NCBI GenBank assembly: GCA_032191485.1
Contig: JAVDOI010000020.1
Span: 2,134,611 to 2,198,610, forward strand
From: Leptoclinus maculatus
Taxonomy: Eukaryota; Chordata; Actinopteri; Perciformes; Stichaeidae
Length of the DNA: 64,000 nt
Direction of reading: 5' to 3'
Part shown: one piece after another, positions 1-13,700 of the stretch
Layout: the number at the start of each line of letters is the position of its first letter
Numbering within the stretch: the first letter of the stretch is position 1
Made by a program: the position numbers and the translations under genes
The notes under the pieces: model-generated
Databases searched by the model: none
What the model saw: only the letters and a program-made list of their open reading frames with translations
What the model was told of the DNA's origin: nothing

Positions 1-694
1 CAGGTAATAAATGAGGGGAGAAACTAACTCTGTTTTTTAACAGACAGTGTGGCAGGGTGCAGCCTGGGCTCCTAAAATGTGCTTTCCTGTACAACAAAAC
101 TGCATTGTCAATCACATTTCAATATTTTCTCCCGGATTACGTTTGTTTTAGATGTATCACAAATACCTTTCTAATCATAGTCCACAGAAGCCCTGTATGG
201 AGGAGGTTGGAGGGAACAAACACGGGACTTTAACCCAGGAGGCCGCTGATCACGTCCCGTGTCAAACCAAAAATTAATGTTGATATTTTAATTTACGTCC
301 ATACCTTAAAGCCAAACAATGTTTTAATAAACCTAACGAAGTAGTTTTGTTGTATTTCAAATTGAGTTAACCATGTGTTTAAAAATGCAACCGTAATCTG
401 GGAAAATATATATTTCCCTAGAAACATAATTGAGAATGCTGTTGAGTTGTATAGGAACCACATTTTGAAGGAGACAGGGTTGCAGGGTGACAACCATCAT
501 ACTATTTTCATATCTATGACATATTTACCAGAGCTAATGTCCATAAATCATGTGAATTCTCTGCAGAAAATACATCTTTTCAATTGCTAATTGCAGTTTG
601 AGATTCTATACATAGAGAGTTTTTAATCGTTAAGTGTTTCTGTTTCCTCAGTCATCACTCATTATCTTATTTGCACTTGCTTTTCCCCGCACAG

Positions 695-1671
695 GTGAAC
701 GGAACCAATGTAAACCTGCCAGTGACTCCGGCCCGTGGCGTCTCTGTGTTCAAGTCAGGAAAGCACTACACTGTGTCCATGGACTTTGGTGTGACTGTTC
801 GTTATGATGGAAACCACTTCATGGACATCAAAGTGATCAAAGAGTGAGTAAAGAAAGACTGAACTTTACATTCTTACCCCGACTCCACGGACAAAACCAT
901 TTTCAATGGAGATTGTGGAGTGATGCTGACAATAAAGTCTGATAATCAGTGAAAGCACTAATGGTGTGAATGAAATCAAGTCACAAACTCTTTGACTGAA
1001 TTGTTGCTTTTTCACCTCCTCAAATCACTAACTTGGAGATTTTCTTGCAGCTATCAGAACAAACTGTGTGGACTGTGTGGAGATTACGATGGAGATTCCA
1101 AAGATGACTTCCGTAAACCAAATGGATTATTGACCAACAATGCCAATGACTTTGGACACAGCTGGAACACCGATCCAGAGTGAGTCGCATTGGATTTGTT
1201 TTAATGATTGATTGTATATTTTAACGCCATTTTGATGTATTTATTCCATTCTGAACAAATGGGTACACATCGATCAACCCTTTGTTAGAATTGCTAGGGG
1301 AGAAAAACTAACAAACAACACACGGAGCTTCTCTAACTAACTGTCTGTGTTGACAGGTGTAACAACAAACCCAACACCACCATCCCTGAGTGTGACGAAG
1401 GAGAGCAGGAGCTGTATGAGAGCTCAGGATACTGCGGCATCCTGCTGGACATTAAGGGTCCCTTCGCTGTGTGCCACCGCAAAGTCAACCCAAATGTAAG
1501 TCACTTCACTCACACACACACACACACACACACACAGGCCTATACAGTACGCACTAATACGAAGCAGTTCCCACTTTTGATGTCATCAAGAAAATTGCAT
1601 TAAAATAAGAGACAGAAATTACAATTTCTGGTTGACGATGGAGACAGACTAAGGCATTGTAACTCAAGGAA

Positions 1672-1704
<33 letters not shown>

Positions 1705-4700
1705 CAGAATTACTTCAGGGACTGTATCTTTGACCTGTGTGAGCTGGATGGAGCCAAGCCCATTCTGTGCGAAGCCATAGAGGCCTACATCAACGAATGC
1801 CAGGACCGCGGGGTGAACATCGGACCCTGGAGGAATGAAACCTTCTGCCGTGAGTGTTGGGTGAACGAACGGATGGAGAACATGATAGATGGATGGAGGG
1901 ATCTAGGGAGGGCAAGATGGGCAACTAGGGAGCCCCTTCTTAAGGCTCAGTGAGGTTATTATTATGCAGGTTTTTTGGGGTTGTCCGTCTGTCCGTCCAT
2001 CCATACCATTCTTGTGAAGGTGATATTTCAGGAACGCCTTGGAAACTTCTTCAAATTCTGTCCAAACATCCACTTGGGCTCAAGGATGAACTGGTTAGAA
2101 TGTGTTGGTGAAAGGTCACTGTGACCTCACAAAACACATTTTCAACAATTGATATGTTAATTAAGCTAACTATGGCAATTTCACTCTAATGTCTAATGAG
2201 AAAAGATGATGAAGTGAAGACATTTTCGACAGATATGGATGTAAACTGCAATTTGGTTGGTCGGCGGAGGCGTAAAACCGAGAGGCGGCAGTTCTAGTTC
2301 GATCTGGGCTCGTATTTGTCAAGCATCTCAGAATAAGAAATCAATCCCAGCTGGCCAAAACTGTTCAGACTGGTGCAAGTTTGGTTTTAGTTGACTCGGA
2401 GTAAAAGCATGTTATCAACCTGAGCAGGAAATGACTCCTTTCTCAGCAAAAGGATAATTTCACATCACTTAAACATTTTAATTTACACATAAAAGCTACA
2501 TTTAGGCCAAGTAGTTACAATCTGCCATGTAAATGCTGTTTTGTACAATTATTAATAGTTTGAATTAATTTTGGCATCATATTTTTGCATGCAACCCTGG
2601 CTGGTTATCATTAAATGTGTCTGTATATCTCTGCCACCACTATCACTGACTTCACCCTCCCGTCCTCCCCCCCTACTGTAGCTCTGAGCTGCCCCCCCAA
2701 CAGCCACTATGAGCCCTGTGCAGACCCCTGTCAGGAGACGTGCACCGGGAAACCTCCCTCCTGCGGCGGGTCCTGCTCCGAGTCCTGTGTGTGTGATCCG
2801 GGCTACGTCCTGAGCGCCGGCAAGTGCGTCAAGAAGAATTCATGTGGCTGCACACACAACGGCCAGTATTATGAGGTACAGTGAAGTGGGTTTGATAAGC
2901 CATCAGGGAATGGTCTGTGCTTTGTGCTTTGTGAGAATATCGTGGTCTTCGATTTAAGCTTCCTCATCTGCTAACGCAGCTCAAATGTCTCTGTGTGTGT
3001 CAGCCTGGAGACGAGTTCTATGTGGAGGACTGTAAGCTGAAGTGCAAGTGTGATGCTCGCTTCATTACCTGCATGGCCACTGACTGCCCCCCGATGCACG
3101 AGTGTAAAAGCAAGGACGGAGAGCTGGGCTGCTACCCCACAAGTAAGTTTGCACCCAGCGCACCACCATCCAAATTAACTGAGCTGGGTATGAATTATGA
3201 AGTACTAGTAAGACATCTTGAACACTGGTAAGGCTTTATAATAAGGCCTGTAATTACTTGTGTACATAACGATACATACATTTAGGTACAAGGGAACAAG
3301 ATGTGATGTCAGGGAATAAGGGGGTAACAACTACTGAGTATGGTCATAACCGAGCAACAAAGCTAGAAGTTTGGGGGAAGATGGGGTAATGAGTTGCTGT
3401 TTAGACATGGAACGAACCACACAACACACTTTAGCTGGATTTTTGTGATTTTCATTGAGGATTTCATACTTCTGGAACATAATCAGGTCATCTTTTTTGG
3501 TTACCACACGGAACAACAGCTCCCTAATGCGAGTTAAAGAATAACCATTCTACTTCTTCTTAAAATGATGAGTTGCTGCGTTGTATTCTGATGTCCGGTC
3601 CTTTCTCTCTCAGGCTCTCAGGACTGCGTGGTGTCCGGAGATCCTCACTACAACACATTTGACAAGAAGTTCTACAGCTTCATGGGAACGTGCACCTACA
3701 CACTGGCCCGAACCTGCAGGAACAGCACCGGTAGGTTCAGACAACTCTATTTTATTTCCAGATTTATTTTTTTTTTATCATAGATTGTAATTTTTTTGTC
3801 TGTACTTATTGCAAAATGTTTGACCTGCGGCAGCTCTTAAAATGCATTGTCCTCTTCAAGTGGTCCTGACACCAGGAGGTGGCACTACAGCTACATGATA
3901 CTTTAAAATAACCATTAGTCTGACTCATCCGACTCATTTTTGCACAGTTCATCCTTGAACAGTATAAAAATAAATGATCTTTTAGACATTTAGTGCGATG
4001 AATTCTCATGTGGATTAAGAAACGGAGTAGACTGAGGTGTTTGTACGCTCCCTGTGCAGGTCCTTGGTTCTCAGTGGAGGGGAAGAATGAGGAGAGAGGA
4101 GTGCCAGGCATGTCCTACCTGAGGAAGCTCTACGTCACCGTGAACGGAATCACTGTGACCCTGATGAAGGCCAGGAGGACTCTGGTCAGTGGGGACAACA
4201 TTTACAGCAGCACACGATGGATTCTGTGTCTATAAATGTACTTTTACAAGCTGTCGGTATCACAGGAGGATGACGGGGCACGGCATGTGTACACAGATGT
4301 GCGGCACACGCACCAGTTATATCACTCTCTCTGCATCTTTATCTTCTGGTTCAGTGAAATTACAAGCCTGTCCTTTGTTCTCTTCACCTTTTTATTTGAT
4401 CTCATCCCTGACTTGTATCTCTTTTTAATGCCATAATCCCAGAAAGTCCACACCCGTCCTCCTCATCGTCTCCTGTGCTCCTGTTTGACCCGTCCACGGG
4501 GTTTTTTTCACAGAGATTTAAATCCCCGTGTGCTGTTTTTTTTATTCACGTGTCAAATGTGAAAAGCTTGAATATGAAGTGTACCTGTTGTTGCTTTTTT
4601 TATCACCGTCTTCATGTTGTCTTTTCTGCCTCCTCCTCCGGCAGGTTAACGGACGGCGAGTGGCCTTCCCCCACAACCCCTCTCCGCTCATGTCTCTCAG

Positions 4701-7700
4701 TCTTGCCGGTCAGTACGTCACCCTGCAGACGCCGTTCGGCCTCCGGGTGCGCTGGGATGGAAACCATTACGCCCAGATCTCAGTCCCCAGGTCAGTCAGA
4801 GGTCGACCCCGCTCCCCTTGGTCGCATGCGTTCATGTGACATTTGTTTTAGGCTTTTATTTTTTGGGGGGAAAATGTTAACACGAATACAGCAGGTGAAT
4901 TCTGTCTGTATTTCCCATTTTTTCATTGATAATCAAGGAAGAAATTAGCACACTCACTCCCAACGTGAGCGTGTCGGGGACTGTTACGTCCTATATAATA
5001 TGTCCAAGGGAACACAGGGAGTAACATAACAAGTTTACCAACAAAAATGTGAAAAAATGTAGCCAAAATTCAAAGAGAAGGCTGCTGGAACACTTTAAGA
5101 GTAACAATGAACAGAGAGACGGAAAGATTAACAGAAATAAATGAACCAACCAAAAGACGTCAGGGTCTCCAAGGCTAACTGGAAAATAAGAAGTTCAACT
5201 GGTCTACCGCAACAAACAAAAAACAAAATTACATTTTTATTTTCAAAATAAACTTCCAGAGGTTAACTTGTAGTTTTTAGGTTTTAGGTTATGTAGCAAA
5301 AGTAAGGTAAAATAAATGTCAAAAGGGACTTTCGGTTTAACACCAACAGTGGTCTCCTGGGTGAAAGTTATGTGTTTGTTTGACCCATCCAACCACTTCA
5401 CTCACCTGCCCTATGGGCTTTCTTTCTTTCGACACACGTGCATAATTTCATATTTTTTGTAGCTGTGAATCTGTTCTAAATCCCCATTTCTGCTGCTGGG
5501 ATGATGAACACGACAAGTCTTTAGACACACGAAGCAGTGGAAACACACCCTGAAAGACAGAACGATGTGGGCCGTGTGCAGCAAATAGTATACGATGCTA
5601 TTAACGGCAAAAGGTCAAAGTTTAATCTCGGTACATGTCATGAAAACTGCTCAAGAACTCAGCTATAAAGCTCTATTTCAAAGGTCATACAGATCTGCTA
5701 TTTCTAGTAAATCCTCCAACATTCTTAATACTTTGCTTATCTTCCATTGATGATGCCCCGACTAATAGTATCAGATGAAGAGATTTCTTGGTTTTGTCTC
5801 TTTGTTTCTCGGATTCCATTAAAGGGCCAAACACTGTTTGACCTTTTAAGCCCGTTTAAGACATCCCTCCTCATCTCTTAATCCCGTCTTCTCCTTGTCT
5901 TCAGCTCCTACTACGACCAGATGTGCGGCCTATGCGGCGACTACGACGGCAACCCGGGCAACGACTTCACCAAACCAGATGGCGCTCTGGTGGGAAATGT
6001 CAACGACTTCGGGAACAGCTGGCAAACGGAGGAGGATGAGGATGACTCGTGAGTTTCCACGCACTCGTTTCAATGCTGAGAATTTAAGGATTTTCTACGA
6101 ATTTCCCTGGAGTCACATGTAGTCCAAGCATGTGACTAGATGCTAATCCGTACATGCATTCAGTTGAACACATAAAAATATTATTTTTTTGCATAAACAT
6201 TATTATATTTTCTAGAAAAATTATTATTACTAAAAAATAATACATTTAAAAAATGTCAAAAATTGACAGTGCCACGATTCCCGAGGATGAGCGAAATGGG
6301 ATGTGACCCTGTTGTTGTGTTTGCGTTGATCAGGTGCACCCCAGGCACCAAGCCCGACCCGGACTGTGACCCCAAGCTCGAGGCCGAGGTGGTGAAACCA
6401 GACAAATGTGGCAAAATCAAAGACCCCGCTGGACCTTTCAGGTGAGAGAGGACTCTTCATTCCTAACTGCTCCAACAGTGCACCAACTGTTACAACCTAT
6501 CCTTGATGCATCTCAGTAGTGTCTCTTATTCCTACCTGATAAAACTCCTCTCATCCAGTTTGTAAGTCGGGCTTTCTGTTATTGAAATATTGTGGTAAAG
6601 TTTGTCAGTATATCTATTCAATATCTATATCAACCTTTAGCTGTTCTGAGCAGCGTCAGCACTTATTTAGCAGGCGGGGGATGGGGGGTGCATCAGATAA
6701 CCCACCGTGGACAAAGTGTAGTTAGAGGGTGTGACTGCAGACTGATTGTCTATCTGATTTATCTATTTCAGATTACAGTCATAGCTCGTTCTTGGAACAT
6801 CACATGGACAGAATTGGACTCTGAACCCAAACACACACACACACTTGTGTATTTTATTTTTACATGCATTTACTGTAGCTAAATAAACTACAGTGTGTAG
6901 TGTGGTAGAAGCACCATTATATATTTCTTTCTACTCAGTAGAATTGTCAAATGTCTCTCTAAGGTTTGGTTGCTTTTTATTAAGGAACGATTAAGAAGAT
7001 GCTCCAAGTGAAATCAGCAGCGTGTCATTGGTTGAGCTTTGCTGGACCATCTGAGTGTTCTTCCTCTGCTTCCAGGGAGTGCATCGGTGTGGTGAATCCC
7101 ACTCCGTTCTTCCAGAGCTGCGTGTACGACATGTGTCAGTTCAACGGCCAGCAGCACGTCCTGTGCGACCAGCTGCAGGCCTACACCGACGCCTGCCAGA
7201 GCGCCGGAGCCAAAGTCCACCAGTGGAGGACTCCGAGCTTCTGTCGTAAGTCTTCAGCGTTTTTTGTCGTTTGTCTTCTGAGCTCTGAGTCAAAGCTCCA
7301 ACAACCTAACATTTATCCTTTCATCCTTGTCTTCCTCATCTCCATCTCCATGCAGCCCTGGCCTGTCCTCCCAACAGCTCCTACACTCTGTGTGCCAGTT
7401 CCTGCCCCGAGACGTGTCTGGGTGTGGTCGGGTCAGCCGGCTGCCAGGACGTGTGCGTGGAGGGTTGCGCGTGTAACCCGGGCTTCATCCTCAGCAACGA
7501 CAAGTGTGTGTCGCTGAAGGACTGCGGCTGTGTGGACACCAGCGGGAGCTATCACCCTGTGAGTGGGAACTACGTCCATGTGACCTAAATCACAAAGTCA
7601 CAGTGCCTGATTCTACTGTATTCTAATGATACGTTGCTGGTATTCACTGTTAAAGCATGAAGCATGATGTTTTAAGCACATACTCAACAATACAATTGCA

Positions 7701-10700
7701 CTGTTATAGTTTACCACATTGTTGTGAGGGCTTGCCACATATGTATAATGTGCATATTTGGTGTATGTGCGTGTTTGTCAGGTGGATGAAAACTGGTACT
7801 TGGAGGGCTGCGAGGAGAAGTGTGTGTGTCACAGTGGAGGTTTGATTCAGTGTCACAAAAGCAGCTGTAAACCCACCACTGAGAGCTGCCAGCTGCAGGA
7901 CGGAGAATACGAATGTCGTCCTTTAGGTATGTCACACACACACACACACACACACATAAACACACACACAAAGCTGACACTATAAAAAGCACCATTCACA
8001 TATTTGTATGCAGATTTTGAAGTATCGCATTCAACAAAAGTCGATAAAACGTCCTCAATTGTGCGAAAAAGAGTTGATGCGCTTAATGAGATATGGAAAC
8101 GCCTTTTGCCAAATAATACTACGATAAATAATATATTCAAATAAATAATGCTCTCTTGTTCAGGAAATGGCATCTGCTCAGTATCTGGAGACCCCCACTA
8201 CACCACCTTTGACAAGCACTCCCACCATTACATGGGAGCCTGCTCCTACACGCTGTCCAAACCCTGCAACGTCTCCTCCGGCTTGCCGTACTTCAGCGTG
8301 GACACGCAGAACGAGCACAGGGGAAGTAATAAGAAGGTGTCCTACGTCAGGGCTGTGGTGGTCAACGTGAACGGGGTGACCTTCGTCCTCGGCAAGGGCC
8401 GCACGGTCCAGGTATGTTAGCTGAAGCTGGTTCGGAGAAATCTCTTCTGGGGTTTTTGTAGCGATAAAGCCCAAAATGCCCTTCTTCAGTGTGAATGTTT
8501 ATTCATGATGAGAATTCTGGTGGTTAAATCGGGGGATGGGGGCACAACCCCGGGGGAATGACTGCCTCCACGTACAGACACTCTGCTCACCGTCAGAATA
8601 ACCGTCTCCGTGTCCTCCAGGTCAACGGGACGGTGGTCGTCCCACCTGTCACCTCCATCGACGGAGTCAAGATCTACTTGAGCGGCAAGTTCGTCGTCCT
8701 GGAGACGTCCTTCGGCCTGAGGGTGCGTTTCGACGGCAACCACCACGCCGACGTCACCGTGCCGACCTCCTACAACGGCCTGCTCTGTGGCATGTGTGGT
8801 AAGAACCAGTCATGTCTGAAATGTTTTTCTAACAACAACGGATTCCAATCCAAGTTTTGTTGTGACAGCTAGTTCTGACCCAAAACGACCAGGCCAACCA
8901 AACTACTACCACACAGGCAGCCCATAATGTTTGTTTCCCCGGCAGGAAATTTCAATGGAAACTCCAAAGACGACAACGTGAAGCCAGACAACACACCAGC
9001 TGCTAACACCAACGAACTGGGAGACAGCTGGCAGGTTCCTGACCCGAGGCCCGAGTGAGTCACGTCACGCAATACAAAAATACGTACTTCACTACAAAAA
9101 TCATCTCTTCACTCCATTCTAATAAAACCTTCGCCTCTTCTCCAGCTGCACCAACGGTGGAGGACAGGAGGACTGTGATAAAGACGTGGAGGAGGAGGCC
9201 AAGAAGCCCACCAGCTGCGGCATGATCACGGATCCCAGTGGTATGACACACACACACACACACGCAGTAACCTGTTGCCATGGAGAAAGTGGTCATTGAG
9301 TGAAATGAGATTGTCTCTTGTGCGTTTGGTCTTCAGGTCTCTTTCGGCCCTGCCACTCCGTCGTGGCCCCGGAGCCGTACTTTGGAAACTGCGTGTACGA
9401 CATGTGTGCGACCGGAGGCCAGACCGTGGCTCTGTGCCAGGCCATAGAGAGCTACGCCGACCTGTGTGCTGCTGCAGGAGTCCCCATCGCATGGAGGAAC
9501 AACACCTTCTGTCGTAAGTCTGCTGCGAGTGTGTGGAAAACAAAGAGGACCTAGCAGAGTGTCATGTCCTTACTGAGTTTATTACCTAGGACTGCGTATA
9601 AGGGCCAGTGTAGGTAGAAACAAAAAGGTTGTCCGCACTGACTTTATGACCGAAGACAATATTTCATTTTTTTCTCAAAAATTCGTTTTTTCTCGTAAAT
9701 CTGCTACTTTACCTCAAAGAATCCGGGTTTTTTTGTTTTCTTGTAAATTTCCGACTTTAACAGCAAGATTTGAGTTTGACGTGCGCGACATATCCTGTCT
9801 CTTGATATCTCACATCAAGGACACACTGACACAGGATGTATCAGTCATGAAATCCTTGGTAGCATTTAGAGTTGCTAGTGTGACTTTTCACTTTACATTT
9901 GGGGGAAAATGTATTTTACAAAACGTCCTTCAGACATCCCTTGTCCATCTGTCCTCCCTCCCTCCAGCTCTGAAGTGCCCCCCAGGCAGCCATTACAACC
10001 CGTGCGGCCCTGCCTGCGCTCAGCCCAGCTGTCAGGACCCCGCGGCCCCCGGCGGCTCCTGCAACCAGCCTTGCGTGGAGGGATGCGTCTGTAACCCTGG
10101 CCTCATCCTCAGCGGAGACAAGTGTGTCACGCTCAGCGAGTGTGGCTGCACCGACGCAGACGGACACTATAGACCGGTAAGCGTGCGCCTCAGGCGGAGA
10201 ATTCTTTTTGCAAGAAGACCCATTTGAGCGTGCGCTGAATTTCTCATTTGTGCACAATGCGTGCAGGTGGGAGACTCTTGGTTCACGGAGACGGACTGCT
10301 CAGAGCGCTGTAAGTGTAACGGCAACCACAACATCACCTGCGAGCCCTGGCAGTGCAGCCCTGCACAGGAGTGTAAAGTCGTGGAGGGAGTGCTGGACTG
10401 CCACTCTACAGGTGAGACGCACTGAAGGGCCAAAGATTCACTACACCTTTCACCAACAAAAAAACATTTTGAGAATGTTTGCGGTTCTGTTCATTATTTC
10501 TTATCCGTCAAATGTTTTCCCTCCTCAGGTAAAGGAGTGTGTCACGTGGCTGGAGATCCTCACTACTACACCTTTGATGGTGTGATGCACACCTACATGG
10601 GCACCTGCACTTACACTCTGGTGGAGGTACGGGGGGATTTCACCTTGACATTTCTATTTCAACTTGATAAACATCTGTTTGTGCATTCTGAAACAATAGG

Positions 10701-13700
10701 ACACGTAAAAGCACGTTGTTTGAGTTTTGTTCTGAATCCCATAGGTGTGTAACACCACCAAGGTAACGCCCTTCAAGATCGTGGCTAAAAACGAGGAGCG
10801 TGGTCAACCAGAGGCCTCCTATGTTCGCTCTGTCAAGGTCTACCTGCCTCACGACACTGTGGTGGAACTGCAGAAGAGCCGCAGAGTTCTGGTAAGGAAC
10901 GCTACTCTTTTTTAAATATATATATATATTTGGCTCAGACTTAGAACATTTGTTCTCACTTTCCTCTCAGGGCTTCTGTAGCAAAACACTAATGGTAAAC
11001 AGCCTAATGAAACGACTAACTGGTGTCTGTCTTGTCTTAGCTGAATGGACGGCGGGTGAGAACGCCAGTTTCCATCGACGTGGCCGGAGCCAAGGTGATA
11101 ACCAGTGGATCCTACAGTCTGCTGGACACAAACTTTGGACTGCAGGTGAAGTTCGACGGCGTCCATCACCTGGAGATCACGGTTCCCGGAGAATACTTCA
11201 ACAAGGTATGAAGACATGAGGCCCGTCTTATTGTCCAAATTTCTCCGCGTCAAGTCAGAAAAACAAAGAGCTTGTAATAACCCGGCTCGATTTACTCCTC
11301 TCCAGCTGTGCGGCATGTGCGGGAACTACAACCACAACTCCTCGGATGACAACCTGATGCCCAACAAGAAACCAGCCAAGGATGTGATTGAACTGGGCAA
11401 CAGCTGGAAATCCGATGGGGACAGTGATTCTGGGTCAGTGGCTCACAGCCATCACACATGGTTTACTGTGATTATGTGGATAGTCTGAGCTAGGATATGA
11501 TCAACATATGCATGTTGATTTTTTTATACTTTTTACGTTCTCCCCTCTAGCTGCCAGCCAGACACTCGTCCAGACGTGCACCCCGACTGCACTGCCGAGG
11601 AAGAGAAGCTGTACGAGGCTCAGTGTGCCGAGGTCATCCTCTCCGACCGCTTCAAGCCCTGCCACTCGCTGGTGCCCCCCGAGGCCTTCCTGGGTAACTG
11701 CATCTACGACATGTGCGAGTACGACGGCATGCAGACGACGCTCTGCGACAACGTGGAGGGGTACGCTCAGGCCTGCCAGAGCGCCGGAGTCACCATCAGC
11801 TGGAGGAACAACACCTTCTGTCGTGAGTTTTGCCCACGCTCATCAACAGGCTAAATAAAAGATTGTAGTCGAGTGATCTTTTCCTAATTGTCTTTCCCTC
11901 CCCTGCAGCCGTGCCCTGCCCTACCAACAGCCACTACTCAGACTGCACCGCCCCCTGCCCCCCCACCTGCTCCGACCTCTTCCCCATCTTCTGCCACCTC
12001 CCGCCGACGGCCTGCGTGGAGGGCTGCCAGTGTGACGCCGGCTACGTCCTCAGCGACAACAAGTGTGTTCCTCTGGACAAATGTGGCTGCCTGGACTCAG
12101 ACTCAGAGTACCATGATGTGAGTGGAGCCGAGCGCGCCTAAACAGGACGTGGTGTCATAGAACATCAGAGACACACGCTGGTTATACTTTGAACTTTTCT
12201 TAGCGGTTGTTAGTGGACACACAAATAAAGGTTCGGGTCTATTTCAGGGGTTTTCTACTTTTGTCTCATTTATTTCTTATCTTGGATAATTTTGGGGTCC
12301 TTGTGGTCATGGTGGTCCAGCCATGCTTGGGAATTAAAGTAAAGATTGTTACACGTTGCAATATATCTTTGTGTTTCTAAATGTAAACAAGTCTGTTCTG
12401 TGTGTGTGTGTGTGTGTGTGTAGGTGGGAGACTCGTGGCTGACAGATAAATGTACTGATTTATGTACCTGCAACCTCGGTGGCAAAATCACGTGTAAGGA
12501 CCACAGCTGTAATTCCAACTCAGTGTGTGGCCTGGACAAATATGGAGACGTCGACTGCAAACCCACCAGTGAGTCACTCTGACTGGCTTCACCTGTGATA
12601 CCCCAACATGTTGTAGCTAGGCAGTGGACGTTTTGAAGACTTTTAAACCGTTTCATTTACATCATCCTCTAGAGTTCGACAAGTGCAGCGTCGCTGGGGA
12701 TCCTCACTACCGAACATTCGATGGTTTCACCCATCACTTCCAGGGCCCCTACACCTACGTCCTGGCTCAGGGCCACAACCTGCAGAACTCCCTGCCGCCC
12801 CTCGTGGTGCGGGGGAAGAACATCAGACGCGGGGGGAACAGGAGGGTGTCGTTCCTGGATGAGATGTACGTCGACGTTTACGGCGTCAATGTCCGCTTCC
12901 TGCAGAAGAAGAACGTCCTGGTCAGTAGTTTGTCTTTGTCTTAGTAAAGCCTCTTTCTTTGTTGCTTGCGTTCAAAAGCAAATAGTGAAATTATATTGTG
13001 TCCCTTCTAGCTGAACGGAGAGCGTGTTGCACCTCCTCTCAGTCCAGTTGATGGTTTGACCATCACGATGAACTCCAGGCAGGTCCAGCTCACCACCGAC
13101 TTCGGACTCACTGTACGCTTCGATGGCAAAAGTCGTGGAGGTAAGAGAAGAAGAAACCTCGGCCCTCGCTAACTGACTTTGGCTAGTTTGTGAATCCATT
13201 AACCCCTCCCCCCTCCTCCATCTCTCTGTTTGTGTATCAGAGATCATACTGCCCAGCACCTATAAGAACTCTGTCAGGGGGCTGTGTGGAAACTACGACG
13301 GCATCACCAGAAATGAGTACATGAAGCCGGATGGAATCGTGGTCAGGAACCTGAACACGTTCGGAGACAGCTGGAGGGTCAGTGACCGACAGGCGGATGG
13401 ACTGAAGATCTCCAACCTTCCTCACACTGTCCACGCTCACAGGTAGGTCCACTACCAGGGTCCCTGTGTAGCAGTAAACACACTTTCTATGTGCATAGGT
13501 ACATGTATCAGCAGTTCACTTTGTTCAGTTTTAATGCCCGTTTTCAGAAGAGATAGTAATGGTGATCATAAATATTAAGTAGAAAAATACTTATTTAATT
13601 GTTTTAAAATTAACAATAATAATAATAACGATAATAATAATGATAATTAATAAATAAGAGATAAAAAAAAATGAAAATAATAATAAATAAAAATGAAATA

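Larger units (their letters stand above)
695..3142 (+). other. Module A: partial VWD, C8, TIL, TILa (exons 1-6 of window)
   Basis: Exons 695-843, 1051-1179, 1357-1495, 1708-1849, 2682-2875, 3004-3142 (window residues 1-297). The first exon begins in mid-VWD (VNGTNVNLPV), so the GDPH half of this domain lies left of the window. The second carries the CGLCGDYDG motif; the third and fourth make the eight-cysteine C8 domain; the fifth is the trypsin-inhibitor-like cysteine-rich TIL domain; the sixth is the short cysteine-rich TILa/VWC-like linker. The module ends on a phase-1 intron like every later module. Bases 1-3 read CAG followed by GTAATA and could be the last bases of the missing upstream exon, but three bases cannot prove it. 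Confidence 0.88.

Noticed and set aside
1..3. CAG followed by GTAATA as the end of the upstream VWD exon
   Set aside because: It fits the expected exon end, but three bases are not enough evidence, so it is mentioned only under module A.
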